A stretch of 64,000 bases of DNA, taken from assembly GCA_032622095.1 (NCBI GenBank), contig CP136061.1, forward strand, positions 2,356,001 to 2,420,000, given 5' to 3'. The stretch is from Siphonodentalium dalli. Lineage: Eukaryota > Mollusca > Scaphopoda > Gadilida > Siphonodentaliidae. The position numbers were made by a program, and so were the translations under genes. Of the stretch, positions 1 to 11,228 are shown in pieces (positions within the stretch are counted from its first letter, which is position 1; the number at the start of each line of letters is the position of its first letter). A model generated the notes under the pieces. It ran no database searches and was not told where the DNA came from. It saw only the letters and a program-made list of their open reading frames with translations.

Positions 1-62
1 TAAACACGATCGAAAATATGCTCACGACTGACTTTGTGAACGAAAAAGTATTACCCCGATGA

Positions 63-353
63 ATGGTAGAGATGGCCAGGGTGGTATTTTGCCCTAGTAA
101 CGTAGTTACAGTAGTAATTTTCATTATCTTAACCCACCGATTCTGGTGGAAATTTGTTAAACGACATTTACCAAGGTTAGCCATTATGTATAATAAGCAG
201 TTAGACCAGCGACCTGAGGATATCCCGAATTCCGTGTTCAAAGAGCCCATAGACGAAACAATGGAGACGGATGCACCAAAGCCGTCTGCGCTATTCCGGG
301 ACTACACTCAGGAACGCCTACATGTATATCCAATTATAGCCGTCAGAGGCTGA
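63..353 (+). CDS. Small ORF with one membrane segment, unknown
   Basis: A 96-codon ORF. Residues about 14-25 are strongly hydrophobic (VVTVVIFIILTH), followed by a basic stretch (RFWWKFVKRH) and an acidic, Pro-containing tail. This looks like a single-pass membrane anchor with a cytoplasmic tail. The same frame is open from the left edge of the window up to a TGA at 60-62, directly before the ATG, so this may be the 3' end of a longer ORF broken by one stop. An env-like or third-ORF fragment of a retroelement is possible, but nothing identifies it. Confidence 0.35.
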   Translation: MVEMARVVFCPSNVVTVVIFIILTHRFWWKFVKRHLPRLAIMYNKQLDQRPEDIPNSVFKEPIDETMETDAPKPSALFRDYTQERLHVYPIIAVRG

Positions 354-360
354 CCACATC

Positions 361-751
361 TGTGGCGGATTTGGATTAGTATTAATTATGTATCATATAT
401 AAATGTGTTCCGCATTTCCCCCGTAATTATTGTTGCGCGGATATTAGAATCGTTGCATGTATATAGACATTTATGCATTTCATATATTTCAAATATTAAT
501 TGTTGCGTAACGATGTCCATGGTATTATAGTTGTATAATTATCAGAATTATTATAGCAAGCGTTAAATAGGGACTATAAATCCCGACATTCAGTCATACG
601 TTTTGATGATTGAAATCAATCACCCCGACTTATCTTGTGTTTAACTGTTCGTCAACCGCTCCATCTATATAATTAGTTGTAAATTCCATTTTCGTATTGG
701 GCCGATCTGACGACCCTCAAGCGATACCGATAAATTGGAAAAGTAACCATT
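361..751. other. No gene seen; AT-rich spacer
   Basis: AT-rich sequence without a convincing ORF. TATA-like stretches occur near 395 and near 580. The position between two small ORFs of possible retroelement origin would suit a long terminal repeat, but I found no matching second copy in the window and no clear primer-binding site. Confidence 0.3.
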
Positions 752-1342
752 GTGTATACTGACTGTGTCATTTGTTCTCAAACCTCACACAAATATCCGT
801 TTGAGTATTACAGGCCGACCATGGCGGTGGAACAAGGGTCGACCAGTTGTCAGAACCTACCCCCATACTCGGACATTGAGGACGAAAATACCTCGACATC
901 CGATGATGACGATATGACACCCAATTCAGATGCACGATCATCCACCAGCAGGCGGCCGCATGAAAGCTACCTCGACATGATGCCGCGCATGCAGTCACCC
1001 ACGTCCTACAACCAGCCATGGGAACAGCCTTACAACGAGCATAGACGATATTACGCAATGCAGTCACCTCCCCCGCCTTACAGCCCGCCCAGAGAAACTG
1101 AAGATGCACTCATCGACATCGACCCCGATTGGTACTACTTCACGGACGAACACCGACAGCCGATCCAGACTCGCCAGCGAACCTACGCTAGAGCACGACA
1201 GCAGCCGTACCAACGACACCGACGGACATACGAACAACGGAGGCCTCTCATTCACCGATGCCGCTGTTGCGAACTACTCCGACGAATCATCAACCTGCTA
1301 CGCAGCGACGGATTGGACTTGCGATTTCAGGATCAACTTTAA
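752..1342 (+). CDS. Pro/Arg/Tyr-rich ORF with PPPY motif, unknown
   Basis: An open frame of 196 codons; the more likely start is the ATG at 821-823 (MAVEQGSTS). The product is low in complexity. It has an acidic Ser/Asp run (STSDDDD), a Pro-rich centre with a PPPPYSPP motif (a PPxY type, bound by WW domains), an Arg/Gln/Tyr-rich stretch, and a C-terminus with CRCCELLRRI and LDLRFQDQL. I do not recognise a family. The region encoding the last 28 residues or so is repeated downstream at about 1,437-1,527 with the same stop codon. The overlapping frame starting at 1,104 is probably a shadow. Confidence 0.4.
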   Translation: MYTDCVICSQTSHKYPFEYYRPTMAVEQGSTSCQNLPPYSDIEDENTSTSDDDDMTPNSDARSSTSRRPHESYLDMMPRMQSPTSYNQPWEQPYNEHRRYYAMQSPPPPYSPPRETEDALIDIDPDWYYFTDEHRQPIQTRQRTYARARQQPYQRHRRTYEQRRPLIHRCRCCELLRRIINLLRSDGLDLRFQDQL

Positions 1343-1527
1343 AATCAAAAAAGTCACAGCCAGTAGGTCGGAGTTGTCTGAGAGACGCCCAGACGACCCG
1401 ATCTACACGAGACGGCCGACATCGAACCAGCTATCCATCGCCGATGCCGCTGTTGCGAAACACTTCGACGAATCATCGACCTGCTGCGCAGCGACGAATT
1501 GGACTTGCGATTTCAAGATCAACTTTA
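1246..1527 (+). repeat. Direct duplication of the ORF 3' end
   Basis: The block at about 1,250-1,330 is repeated at about 1,437-1,527. Both copies read GATGCCGCTGTTGCGAA, GACGAATCATC and TTGGACTTGCGATTTCA and end at the same in-frame TAA. In the equivalent frame the second copy also ends in LDLRFQDQL. The copies are roughly 85-90% identical by eye. About 100 bp of unrelated sequence lies between them. Confidence 0.75.
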
Positions 1528-1586
1528 AATCGAAAAAGCGAAGGAGTAATGTGCCAAGACAACCCCAGGGACATAACTTTCAACCT

Positions 1587-2335
1587 GGGAAGAGGAAGGC
1601 AATATCTTAGTCGCGGGAGCCGCTAGTTTACCATACATATCTAGCGCCCCTGCTGACCGCATCAACATTGCGACATCAAAACGAATTGGCGGACATCTAG
1701 CAGTAACCAGGCCGATACATACATACATACACAGTAAGACAGCTGTGAAGCAAACAGAACGTTTAAGGGATTAGCGAGACGAGATACTTTACCTACAGCG
1801 CCCATTGAAACCTAACGCAGCACGCAGACAGAGATAGGATACCTGAAGAACACATAGGAAAATCACCTCGCATGAGCAGCCCAGGAACGCCCCATCCGAT
1901 GGATCATGAAATGCGGATCCAGGCGGAATAACACCATGGTCCTATTTAGAAGCAAGCAAAATTCAGACCTACACACAGTTCTAGCCAACCCCGCAGCGAA
2001 CAATAGGAACTCTCAGACACGCAGGAAAGCAGTTGGAAGCTATGGACGAAGATGCAAGGTAAACATTATGAGCTTGTATTCTTAACCACGTCCTACCGAT
2101 GCGCCGACGAAGACGGAAGAAGAGCAGACGACAGGAAGGTGAACTCAACCGGAACTCAACCGAGTAGAAGACCAGAAGATACACACAATCCATGAAGACG
2201 GAAGAAGGCCCCAAACCGAGCAGACGACAGGAAGAGAAACTCAACCAGGAGAAACCCAGATGCTGATGATTGAACATTATTGACTTTGTTGTAAATAAAT
2301 AATCAAACCGTTCTGATAGCCTAAGAGTTATATGT
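1587..2335. other. No gene seen; polypurine tract at its start
   Basis: A purine run (GGGAAGAGGAAGG, 1,587-1,599) opens the stretch and would suit the polypurine tract of an LTR element, but no LTR boundary could be confirmed. The rest is non-coding on both strands as far as I can see, with a short (CATA)n run near 1,717. Confidence 0.3.
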
Positions 2336-4010
2336 ACCCGTATTGGCACATGACGCCGTTGTTGTCAGGGGCAAAAAAGGGGGAGGGGGCAGAAAAAAAA
2401 ATGTCGCCGATTGCCACCAAACTTATATATAATCATCCCCATAATATGAGGAATCTAATGGCGTGGTTTAAATACGGAAAAAGTCGCGCCGATCGCGTCA
2501 TGGGTGCCCGGAAGGGGGGGGGGCAGATTTTTGTTTCTGTCGCCGATTGCCACGAAACTTACATATAATTATCCCCATGATATGAAGAATCCAACGGTGT
2601 GGTTTAAATATGTCAAAAGTGGCGTCGTTTGAGTCAGGGATGAACGGTAGGGGAGAGGGGCACCAAAATTGATAAAAATAATTTTAGCGCCGATTTCCAC
2701 CAAATTGATATATATTCTTCTTCGTGATACAAGGAATCAAATTGTGCGATTTAACAACGCCAAATTGTTGTTTTTAGATTAGAGATTGGGAGGGGGTGGG
2801 CACTAAATTTGATAATACGTCCCCGATTGCCACCACACTTATACAATATATTCACCATGGTATGAGGAGTCTAATGGTGTGGCTTTTATATGTTAAATGT
2901 GGCCTCATTCGAGTAAGGGTTGCATTGAAAGGGACATGGGCACCAAAATTGACGCACAATTTTTTTAGCGCTAATTTCCACCAAATTGATACACGTTCTT
3001 ATCCATGATACGAGGAATCTAATCGTGATTTAAAGACGCCATTAGTGGTGATGTTTTGGTGAGAGATGGAGAGGGGAGGGATTGGCACCAAATTTGATAA
3101 AAACAATTGTTTAGTCGCCGATTATCACCAAACTTATAAACAATCATCTCCATGATATCAGGAGTGTAATCGTGTGGTTTAAGGATGTCACAAGTGGGGC
3201 CATTCGAGTCAGTGGTTTATAGAGATGAGAGGGACACACACAATTATATCTATATGTTGAGTGCCTATTTCTACCAGATTGATACATATTCTTCTCCGTG
3301 ATACGAGGAATCTTATCGTGTGGTTTAGATACACCAAATTGGTGCCATATGGGTGAGATATATGGGGACCTTAAATTTTATATAATATGTATACTCGCCA
3401 ATGTTCACCAATTTCATATATATGCATCTCTAATCTCCAATGAGTCTTAGTGTGTGCAGCTTGAGTCCGAAATAGGGACGGGAGGGTCACCAAAACTGAT
3501 ACAAAATATTTTTAGTACCAATTACCATCAAATTCAGACACGTTCTTCTCAAATGATACAAGAAATAAAATCGTGCTGTCTGTCTGTCTTTTTGTCTGTC
3601 TGTGTGCGTTCTATATATAACTGCACGCGGTACAATCGAGATGGCACCAAGGCGTTCTAAGACGGGTAACTTTTTGCAAGGAAGATAATGGTGCGGGTTA
3701 AAATTTTCAAAAATGACGCTATTGGTGGGAGGGAAAATTTAAAAAATATGGTGAAATAGTTTTCTCGCCGATTTCCACCAAACGAATACACAATCACCTT
3801 CGCAATATGGCGTTGTTCGAGTCAGCGTTGCATCAACAATTGATTTAATAAACCAAATTCCACCAAATTCATACACGTTTTTTCTCTAATGATATAGCAT
3901 GATTTGAATCACATTTGGTGTCGTTTGCGTCACGGATGGCGAGCGGATATGCACTATCATTGATAAGATTGCTATTCGCCGATATCCACATATAAGTTAT
4001 ATACAGTCAC
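2336..4010 (+). repeat. Degenerate tandem repeat, about 145 bp
   Basis: Roughly eleven diverged units lie inside Helitron-like copy A. Each contains a 'cgccgattnccaccaaa' block, a 'catgatatgaggaatctaat' block and a 'gtggtttaaa' block. Spacing of the first block is 136, 149, 132, 147 and 147 bp for the first units. The short ORFs that cross these units are not genes. Confidence 0.75.
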
Positions 4011-5039
4011 CAGGCCATATCCATATCATTTTAAGTAGTTGGGCGTTCACATTTCACAATCCCGACATATGGTAACCCACATAAGTCACTTGAACAATTA
4101 TATCTTCTTAACAGTCATATTTATATGGGAATGGCAATCAAGGCATTCACACAATGAGCTAACAAACAGAGATAACTAGAAGAAGCATTAAACGTATCTT
4201 TATCATTCTATTGAAGAGATACACATATTCGTGCAAACTGAGAGACCTCAAACCGTCAGAGGATTGCATAATATATAATAACAAAATTTAGTATGTTCCA
4301 TTCAATACAGTTTCCACAAAAAGTTACAATTTGTCAAGAGATATGGAAGGCCTGTTCAAAAATAGTGGTCACAGTGTGCAGTCAAATATAGCTTCTTCTG
4401 ATATACAAGAAAATGCAGTTAGTAGCACAAGACTTTTCAGGATCCTACCAATACTGACATCTGACAAGGGTTTTAGAACAGACTCATCGACTGACATGAA
4501 CAACTCAAAATCACGCTCTGTGCCTGGCACGTGTAGCTGATATATATGCGCAGTAACATTTCGTTTAAACTAAGAATATTTAGTCAATATATAGCACCAT
4601 GAACAGAGGTGTGCACCTGCAAATTTCTTTGAAACATCTGTATCTTCATGGAGATATGATAGCCAGGTGTCCTCGAGATCTTAGTCCAACCCACTAGATT
4701 GATTGATTCATCTCAATATGTAAAACCCAATTATCATCTTTTATCGCACTAATGTGTTTATGATGTTCATGTATCATATTATAACGTCTAATGTATACGC
4801 AGTTGTAAATAAATAAATACTTCATTATTGGTGGAACGTATTAATCGCGATAAACAGAATGACAATTGACAAGGTGAGCCACTACTTATATTCCATGACT
4901 GTAATAATCATGTTTTGTGATTCTATTTGAACATACAATTTATGAGAAAACGTATAACACTTTAAGCAAGAGCATTCTTTATTCCCAACAAATATCCACA
5001 ACATACATTAACCTGGGCAACGCCGGGTAACCCTGCTAG
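2336..5039 (+). mobile_element. Helitron-like non-autonomous element, copy A
   Basis: The 3' end is CTAG at 5,036-5,039 followed by T, preceded at 5,011-5,028 by a short hairpin (ACCTGG / CCGGGT around GCAACG). This is the usual Helitron arrangement of a 3' hairpin near CTRR with insertion between A and T. The body begins with about eleven degenerate tandem units of 132-149 bp (anchor word GCCGATTGCCACC at 2,405, 2,541, 2,690, 2,822 and so on) and a (TCTG)n patch near 3,580. No Rep/helicase ORF is present. The 5' end appears truncated relative to copy B (47,561-51,082, opposite strand). Confidence 0.7.
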
Positions 5040-5054
5040 TTAACTATATTAACC

Positions 5055-5160
5055 GTAAGTGTGTGGATTTCCTCCACGACTAAAACTGGCAATGTCGTGA
5101 TATAGCCTTAGTTGACGAAAGCGACATTAAACCTCAATCAATCAATCGATCAACTGAGGC
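5055..5160 (+). repeat. SINE-like 3' tail
   Basis: The sequence around 5,085-5,150 (TGGCAATGTCGTGATATAG, then GACGAAAGCGACATTAAACC) followed by a simple (AATC)n run has the shape of a SINE or LINE 3' end with a short-repeat tail, similar to tails I recall from mollusc SINEs. I did not find a tRNA-like promoter box upstream, so it may be a fragment. Confidence 0.35.
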
Positions 5161-5299
5161 TTAATTGTATAAATACAGGTAGCGCGAGAAAAAATTACTT
5201 AATGTTTTTAATATTTTGTTTTTGATTTTTGAGAAATTGTCGTAATACGGTATCGGTATTTGATGTAATAGCACACTTACTTTAATTGGTCAAGTACAT

Positions 5300-6095
5300 T
5301 TCGTTGGATATTCAAATTCGAAAAATGGGCATAAAAGGTCGGACTGAACCAAAATTCGAATTTGACCTGTATTTCCATGTTATTAATCCACATACTCATA
5401 TTATTTTGATAGCTATTCATGTAATCATAACATGACAATGTGTTATCATCCGCATAAAAAGTTGATAAGCGACAAAACTCTGCCAAACATTGTCGGATCG
5501 AATCCAAATTCAAACGTAGGATCGAATCCAAATTCAAACTTGGTCGGAACTTTATCGTATGAAGGCCAAATACCATGTTTCATCAAACAAATACTATAAT
5601 TCACGTTGACATCCGGACAACAAAATAATCGGCAAATTATAATCTAAACAAGAGGCATAAGTCCGTCAGTACTATTCAGATCGAGCCACAATTCGAAACT
5701 GACCTCAGTGTATCAATGATCCACATATTAAATTTCAGTAATCGGATTATCATATTAAGTTGAGTTATCATCCGGACTACAAAATAGTCAGCAAATTCTA
5801 AGACGAACAGGGGCATAACTCCGCCATAAATCGTCGGACCTGATAAAAATTTGAACTCGATCGTGACCCATACCAAGTTTCATTACATTACATAATTATG
5901 ATATACTATTCAAGTTAACATCCGGAAAACAAAATAACCGGCAATTTCCAAGTCAAAAAAGGGGCATAACTCTGTAAAAATGGTCTGACTAAACCCAAAT
6001 GCGAACCGAACGAACTGACGCCCCCGCATGCGGTTCGAACATGCAGACGGACGGACACCATTCAATTCTATAGTCTCCCGAAATGATATTCCTGG
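5300..6095 (-). mobile_element. Pearl-like tandem-core element fragment
   Basis: Three to four units of about 150-160 bp share the words ACAAAATAA.CGGCAAATT and GGGGCATAACTCCG (the latter at about 5,652, 5,812 and 5,964). The right end has a GACGGACGGACACC patch, i.e. an (ACGG)n tract at one end of a tandem core. That architecture matches the pearl elements of bivalves, here in reverse orientation. The ends are not resolved. Confidence 0.5.
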
Positions 6096-6113
6096 CAACA
6101 ATTTTAACAACCA

Positions 6114-6560
6114 CACTGTAAATCCATGTGTTAAGAATCCGAACGTGTTAAGTCGGCAATGTGTTCATATTTGACATGCTATGCATTATAATACATCACG
6201 TTGATGTTAAGCTCCATTTATCATACAGTGGCCACATCACGTTGGTGTTAATAATATGGCATACTGTGCCTATCTGAACGTCATACTGGCGTTAAAAGAT
6301 ATCGAACCGTGGTGGCCATCGCTATACTCCGTATAACGAAATTGGTATTTTTAATGAGTAACTTAGACATGAAATGTTTGCATGAGCAGAATAAAATGTT
6401 ATTATAATATAATTTTGGTTTTATTTGTACTTTTCGAGATTTTTGCGATAGGATTGAACACTAACGTTCAATAACGTGTTCATGGTACTTAACACAGGTG
6501 TGATGATTCGCGTCCAATTCCGTAAATTGAATCGGCACGTGCCGCATGCGCAGTCGGCAT
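6114..6560 (+). mobile_element. Left end of a CACTG-type DNA transposon
   Basis: The terminus starts CACTGTAAATCCATGTGTTA at 6,114. It matches, as an inverted repeat, the sequence ending at 38,079 (24 of the first 29 positions). Behind it lie variants of a short subterminal word (ACGTGTTAA, ATGTGTTC, CGTTGATGTTAA, CGTTGGTGTTAA), the usual transposase-binding style of CACTA/EnSpm ends. The transposase gene at 7,240 follows in the expected orientation. Confidence 0.65.
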
Positions 6561-7239
6561 CAATTCCACAAAACTTTTGGTGGGAAACTTTTCAGAAATC
6601 GCCGCCATCATTGTTTTGATCACAGCGTTCAAATATTTCTTTAATTATTCAAATAACAGGTATATATACAACTTTGCAAGGCTGTCACCCAATTAGATAA
6701 TGTATTTTTTAACCTATGGTAGACTAGTTTAGTAGTTTGAATCTAATGCAACACGTACGTTCAAAATCAAATGCAAGTTCAAGAAGTTGCAACTGAGAAC
6801 TGGCAGCCGCAGTGGCATTGCCATTCCCGGCCATTGTGATTGTGACTGTCACGATTGTGACTTTTCTGTGTTACGATGATTGTGATTGTCAGTAATGTCA
6901 CTGAATCTGATTGTCAATTAATTTGTCATGACTCAGACTGAGTCATGTTGACGTTGTGCCAACTTGTGCTGCCAATTGAATTCCAAATTGTCATTGTGCC
7001 AATTTCACTTTGACTTTCAGCTTCACTGACCTCAGCAGCTCAGGCCCGCCCAATAAATTGAATAAATTCAATAATGGCAATATATAAATACAGTGAATAC
7101 TATTATACTGGGATGCCAAAAATCTTAATCTTATCTTATGTTTTAAAATAAATAAACTGGTATAAAATAAATACAAATTTCCCACCACTGACACTGTCTG
7201 ACTGTCACTTTCTCGGCGGGCAATGTTTATTTTTCCAAG
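6561..7239 (+). other. Upstream region of the transposase gene
   Basis: Non-coding. A cluster of GATTGTGA / TGTGAC / TCACAATC words occupies 6,830-6,990 and may be a regulatory or binding cluster or just simple-sequence drift. No TATA box can be assigned with confidence. Confidence 0.3.
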
Positions 7240-9774
7240 ATGGAACCAAATCATCCATTTATTTGCAATCTGTGCTATTTCACTGCACATGACTTTGGTA
7301 TTTTCCAAAACCATTATATCAGAATGCACAAAGATGACCCAAATTTTTTTGTGGCATGTGATGCAGAAAATTGTGGTTATACCACAAAGAAATGGGGAAA
7401 TTTTCGTACACACTTCTCTAGAAACCATAGGCATACTAGGATGGAAGCGACTGATATGTATGCAAACATGGAAGTTGACAATGAAGATAGTAGTATTAGT
7501 ACGGGAACTGACTTTGCAAATGCAGCAACAAATCCCTTCAATGCTCAGACCCAAGAATTAGTTTTTACATTGTCACTAGAGGGTCAACACAATGTATCGC
7601 AGACCAGCATAAACAAAATAGTGAGTAGCGCTGGTACGTTATTGCAGCGCAATTTGTCTGCCTTTAAAGATACAGTGAAGAAAAGGTTGTCAGAACGCGG
7701 TATTGCTGATATTGATGGATTGTTAGATGATATACCAGTTGAAAATTTTCTAGATCAATTAGATACATCCAAAAAGCGATTAAAGTGTTATATGAAAAGT
7801 GACTCAATTCCGTATATATCACCAGAGTCCATTGAATTAAACCGCCGAAACATCACCAAAAATGGGCAAATTGTTGAAGTTCCGAACTTTGGTTACTACA
7901 TTCCTTTAGAGCAGTCTCTGCACAATTTATTAGAGCTACCTGAGGTATGGAATTATGTACAACATCCCCATTTTTCTTCCAATGAGGATTATATGCAGGA
8001 TTTTTGTGATGGTGAGTTTTTTCAGACACATCCCCTTTTCATAGAAAATAAGACTGCACTGCAGTTGATTCTGAATACCGATGATCTGGAGATTACAAAT
8101 CCACTTGGGTCTCACACAAAGAAACATAAAATATCAATATTTTATTATACACTCGGCAATATTCCACCTGAGCATAGATCAAAGTTGCAAGTTATTCAAC
8201 TTATTGGTATTGCTAAGACACAAAGCGTAAGAACAAAGGGTTCATTAAATACATTTCTCAGTGACTTCATATCTGTTGTTAACAAATTGTCAACTGAGGG
8301 ACTGACGTTTAAGCTTTATGGTGAAGATGTATTTTTGAAAGGTACATTGGTATTTGTTCCAGCTGACACGCTAGCTTCTAATTGGCTGGGTGGTTTTAAG
8401 GAAGGTGTCGGATTTGCCCGTAAGAATTGTAGAAATTGTGATATATCTGCCAAAAAACTGTCACTGATTTCAGTAGATCATCAAGTAACACACAGAGATG
8501 AAGATCTTCACAGGGCCCAATGTGGTAGACTTGAACAATATTCCGATGCCGTTAGGAAATATTGGAGCAAAATGTGGGGAATAAATCAGTCCAGCTGTCT
8601 CCTAAAGATCAAGGACTTCAGCATCACAACTGGAATGGTCCAAGACCCAATGCATATATTTTTAGAGGGAATCGTTCCTTTGGTGATGTCCCTTTTTTTC
8701 TACAGAGTTATAGTTGTGGAAAAATGGTTTTCAATCAAATGGCTCAACACACAGATATCTGGTTTCAGATATTCTTACCTTCACAAGAATAGCAAACCAG
8801 AACCAACTTTTGCCAAGAATTCAGAAGGGGGAATCAGCGTGAAGCAAAGCTCTTCAGCTATTTTAGTTCTGTGCAATATTATTCCACTAATTATCTCATC
8901 TAAGATACCCAAGGGGTACTGTTATTGGATTAATCTTTTGAAGCTCATCCAGTTGGTGATGATATGCACAAGTTCATATTGCTCCAAGGATACTCCCCAG
9001 TTGTTGCGGATATTGGTAGCAAGTTTTCTGGAGGAATATAAAACTTTATATCCCAAAGCATCATTTACTCCCAAATTGCATTATTTAGTACATCTGCCCA
9101 GGCAGATGTCACTATATGGGCCACTCAGACACCATTGGTGCATGCGTTTCGAGGCCAAACATGGGTTTTTCAAGGCTAAGCGATACCGAAATTTTAAGAA
9201 CCTTCCCCTCTCTATGGCTCGACAACACCAACTATATATGGCCCACCGGCAAATCAGGTATGATGGGGCAGGTCCAGTGAATTTTCTATATGGAGGAGAT
9301 TTGTGTCCAGACGGTACACAGTGTAACTTGATTGAAAAATATCCCCAGTTGAGCGAATGTTTCCGCACTTTGCTGCCGTCAAATGTGCCGGGATTCAATC
9401 ATTTGAATTCTCAGGATTTGGGTCAATTTGCTGCTTACGTTGTTGATAATATACATATTCATGGTTTGGAATACAGGACAGGTTGTTGTTTAGTGAAAAG
9501 TTATGATAAACTTACCGACTGTCCTACATTTTGTATTCTTGATAACATATTTGTCCTCAACAACAGCAAATACTTCATCATAGAACTAACTGAACCAGCA
9601 TTCTTTGACACTCACACTAATCATTATCAGATTGTCCCCATTGGACGATATGAATTGCTGCCATTTTGCAATCTTCAGTTTAAATGGCCTCTAAGTGTAT
9701 ATGTTCATGCAGGCCGTCATGTTGTTCATAACTCAAACAGTCATATGTGTGAATCCCTTGAAGAGTACATGTAA
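7240..9774 (+). CDS. CACTA/EnSpm-like transposase with two C2H2 fingers
   Basis: Uninterrupted 844-codon ORF, starting ATGGAACCAAATC. Two C2H2 zinc fingers open the protein: C9-x2-C12-x12-H25-x4-H30 and C40-x4-C45-x12-H58-x4-H63. The central part has QDPMHIFLEGIVPLV with Asp469, and the C-terminal third has PKLHYLVHLPRQ and then HWCMRFEAKHGFFK with Glu638. The D.MH and W.M.FE motifs are the hallmarks I know from the tnp2-type DDE transposases of the CACTA/EnSpm (CMC) superfamily, so D469 and E638 are candidate catalytic residues. Such enzymes cut and paste elements with CACTA/CACTG ends, and a matching CACTG end lies 1.1 kb upstream. The gene has no stop or frameshift and could be active or recently active. 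A domesticated gene is the alternative. Confidence 0.8.
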   Translation: MEPNHPFICNLCYFTAHDFGIFQNHYIRMHKDDPNFFVACDAENCGYTTKKWGNFRTHFSRNHRHTRMEATDMYANMEVDNEDSSISTGTDFANAATNPFNAQTQELVFTLSLEGQHNVSQTSINKIVSSAGTLLQRNLSAFKDTVKKRLSERGIADIDGLLDDIPVENFLDQLDTSKKRLKCYMKSDSIPYISPESIELNRRNITKNGQIVEVPNFGYYIPLEQSLHNLLELPEVWNYVQHPHFSSNEDYMQDFCDGEFFQTHPLFIENKTALQLILNTDDLEITNPLGSHTKKHKISIFYYTLGNIPPEHRSKLQVIQLIGIAKTQSVRTKGSLNTFLSDFISVVNKLSTEGLTFKLYGEDVFLKGTLVFVPADTLASNWLGGFKEGVGFARKNCRNCDISAKKLSLISVDHQVTHRDEDLHRAQCGRLEQYSDAVRKYWSKMWGINQSSCLLKIKDFSITTGMVQDPMHIFLEGIVPLVMSLFFYRVIVVEKWFSIKWLNTQISGFRYSYLHKNSKPEPTFAKNSEGGISVKQSSSAILVLCNIIPLIISSKIPKGYCYWINLLKLIQLVMICTSSYCSKDTPQLLRILVASFLEEYKTLYPKASFTPKLHYLVHLPRQMSLYGPLRHHWCMRFEAKHGFFKAKRYRNFKNLPLSMARQHQLYMAHRQIRYDGAGPVNFLYGGDLCPDGTQCNLIEKYPQLSECFRTLLPSNVPGFNHLNSQDLGQFAAYVVDNIHIHGLEYRTGCCLVKSYDKLTDCPTFCILDNIFVLNNSKYFIIELTEPAFFDTHTNHYQIVPIGRYELLPFCNLQFKWPLSVYVHAGRHVVHNSNSHMCESLEEYM

Positions 9775-11228
9775 CTACATTATAATATGCATACATACTA
9801 CAATTACAAATGTACTACTGTATATATAAGCAGATAGGTTTAATATAAATGTTTTCTTCAGTGCCGTGAGTTACAATCAAACTAGGCAAGACCACTCGCT
9901 TCCCCCACTTACCCTGGTAACCTTATACACTGCAGTAGGCTGGTGGTTGCAAGTACATGTCGGCTGTAAATATCGTTCTGTGTTGGAATAGCAAGTACTC
10001 ACATAATATACTGTCACCTGCTAATTGTCTGACTCTACGTCGGCTGCATGCTCAATACACAATTCATGCGATGATGCGCGTATACTTTCAAAGACTTAAT
10101 TCCGGAACGGTGTCAGCGAAAACATGGCTAATTTTTAGACATTGAGCCTTAAACAGCCTTTTAGACACTGCGAATCTATTAAAACATGTTACAAATAAAT
10201 ATCACGTGATCAAGGCACAAAATAAGACGTCAGTCATTTGCAGAATGAGGTCCCCAGAGGATAAATTTAGTGATGCTAACCCGCATACAGTGATGCCCAC
10301 AATAATTGACCTCTTAAGTTAACCACAACAGAATTATGGGAAATTTTTCAGGATTTAGTTGGAAATATGGCTTGTTGCCATTCATCGGAATGGCCAACTG
10401 AAGCTCAATGAATGAATGATCTAGCCTACTCAAAGACTTGTGTACACAACTATATAAACTTCTATCAATGTTATAAAAGCCTGCAAAACACATTCTTTTG
10501 TTGATTACCATTTACAGGGAGTCAAAAGTTCAGATTATTCTTGTTGATAAAACATCTCCCCCAGAATAAATATTATATAAAGAAAAAAAAATCGCGTGCG
10601 TGCATGTATTTCAAATTTTTTTGGCTTGAAAAAACAGGAAATCGATTTTGGCAGGACTAAAACAGTTTGTTTATGGTCTGGATACAACCCTAATATATGT
10701 ACTCTTTTGTGTCACAACCGGAATCAATACAAAAAATTGTAACCACCACCTGCTTACAAAACTGTATAATGTTTAGGGGGGGTGGTGTATTCCTTTTAAT
10801 TGTCTGTAGACGGTACAGCAGATTGATTCTACTGTGCATAATGTACATGTGTTAAGTACAGAGTCAACATCTTTACTTTTAATTAGGCAAAATGTGTTCT
10901 GCATGTGTGTGTAAAACCCATGGATGTATCTTCTGGGACATATCAACAAGTACTAGTATGTCATTATACATGTAGGTATCACAGGTACTGTAACTAGTAT
11001 GACTTTCTAATGATAGTTTCTATTACAATGTAATCAAACTATTAATCATTGTCTTCGAGAGCCAGAAAGCATTACAATTTTAAGATATTTAAAAACTCCC
11101 TCTTAAATGGGGCTTTTATCCTCGAACACAAGCTTATTTTTTAGATGCACGTACGTTGCCTTGCAAGTTGATAAATACCTGATAAATTGTCTAATTCTAA
11201 AAAATCCTTATTTCTCGAGAAGTTGAAC
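9775..11228. other. No gene seen; contains a truncated MITE
   Basis: Non-coding. At 10,288 a CAGTGATGCCCACAATAATT terminus follows TA and runs to about 10,410. It is the left part of the same palindromic family that is complete at 27,718-27,900. The right terminus is missing. No CACTG-type right end for the transposase element was found here. Confidence 0.55.

Noticed and set aside
361-751. Long terminal repeat
   Set aside because: No second copy, primer-binding site or target duplication could be matched within the window.
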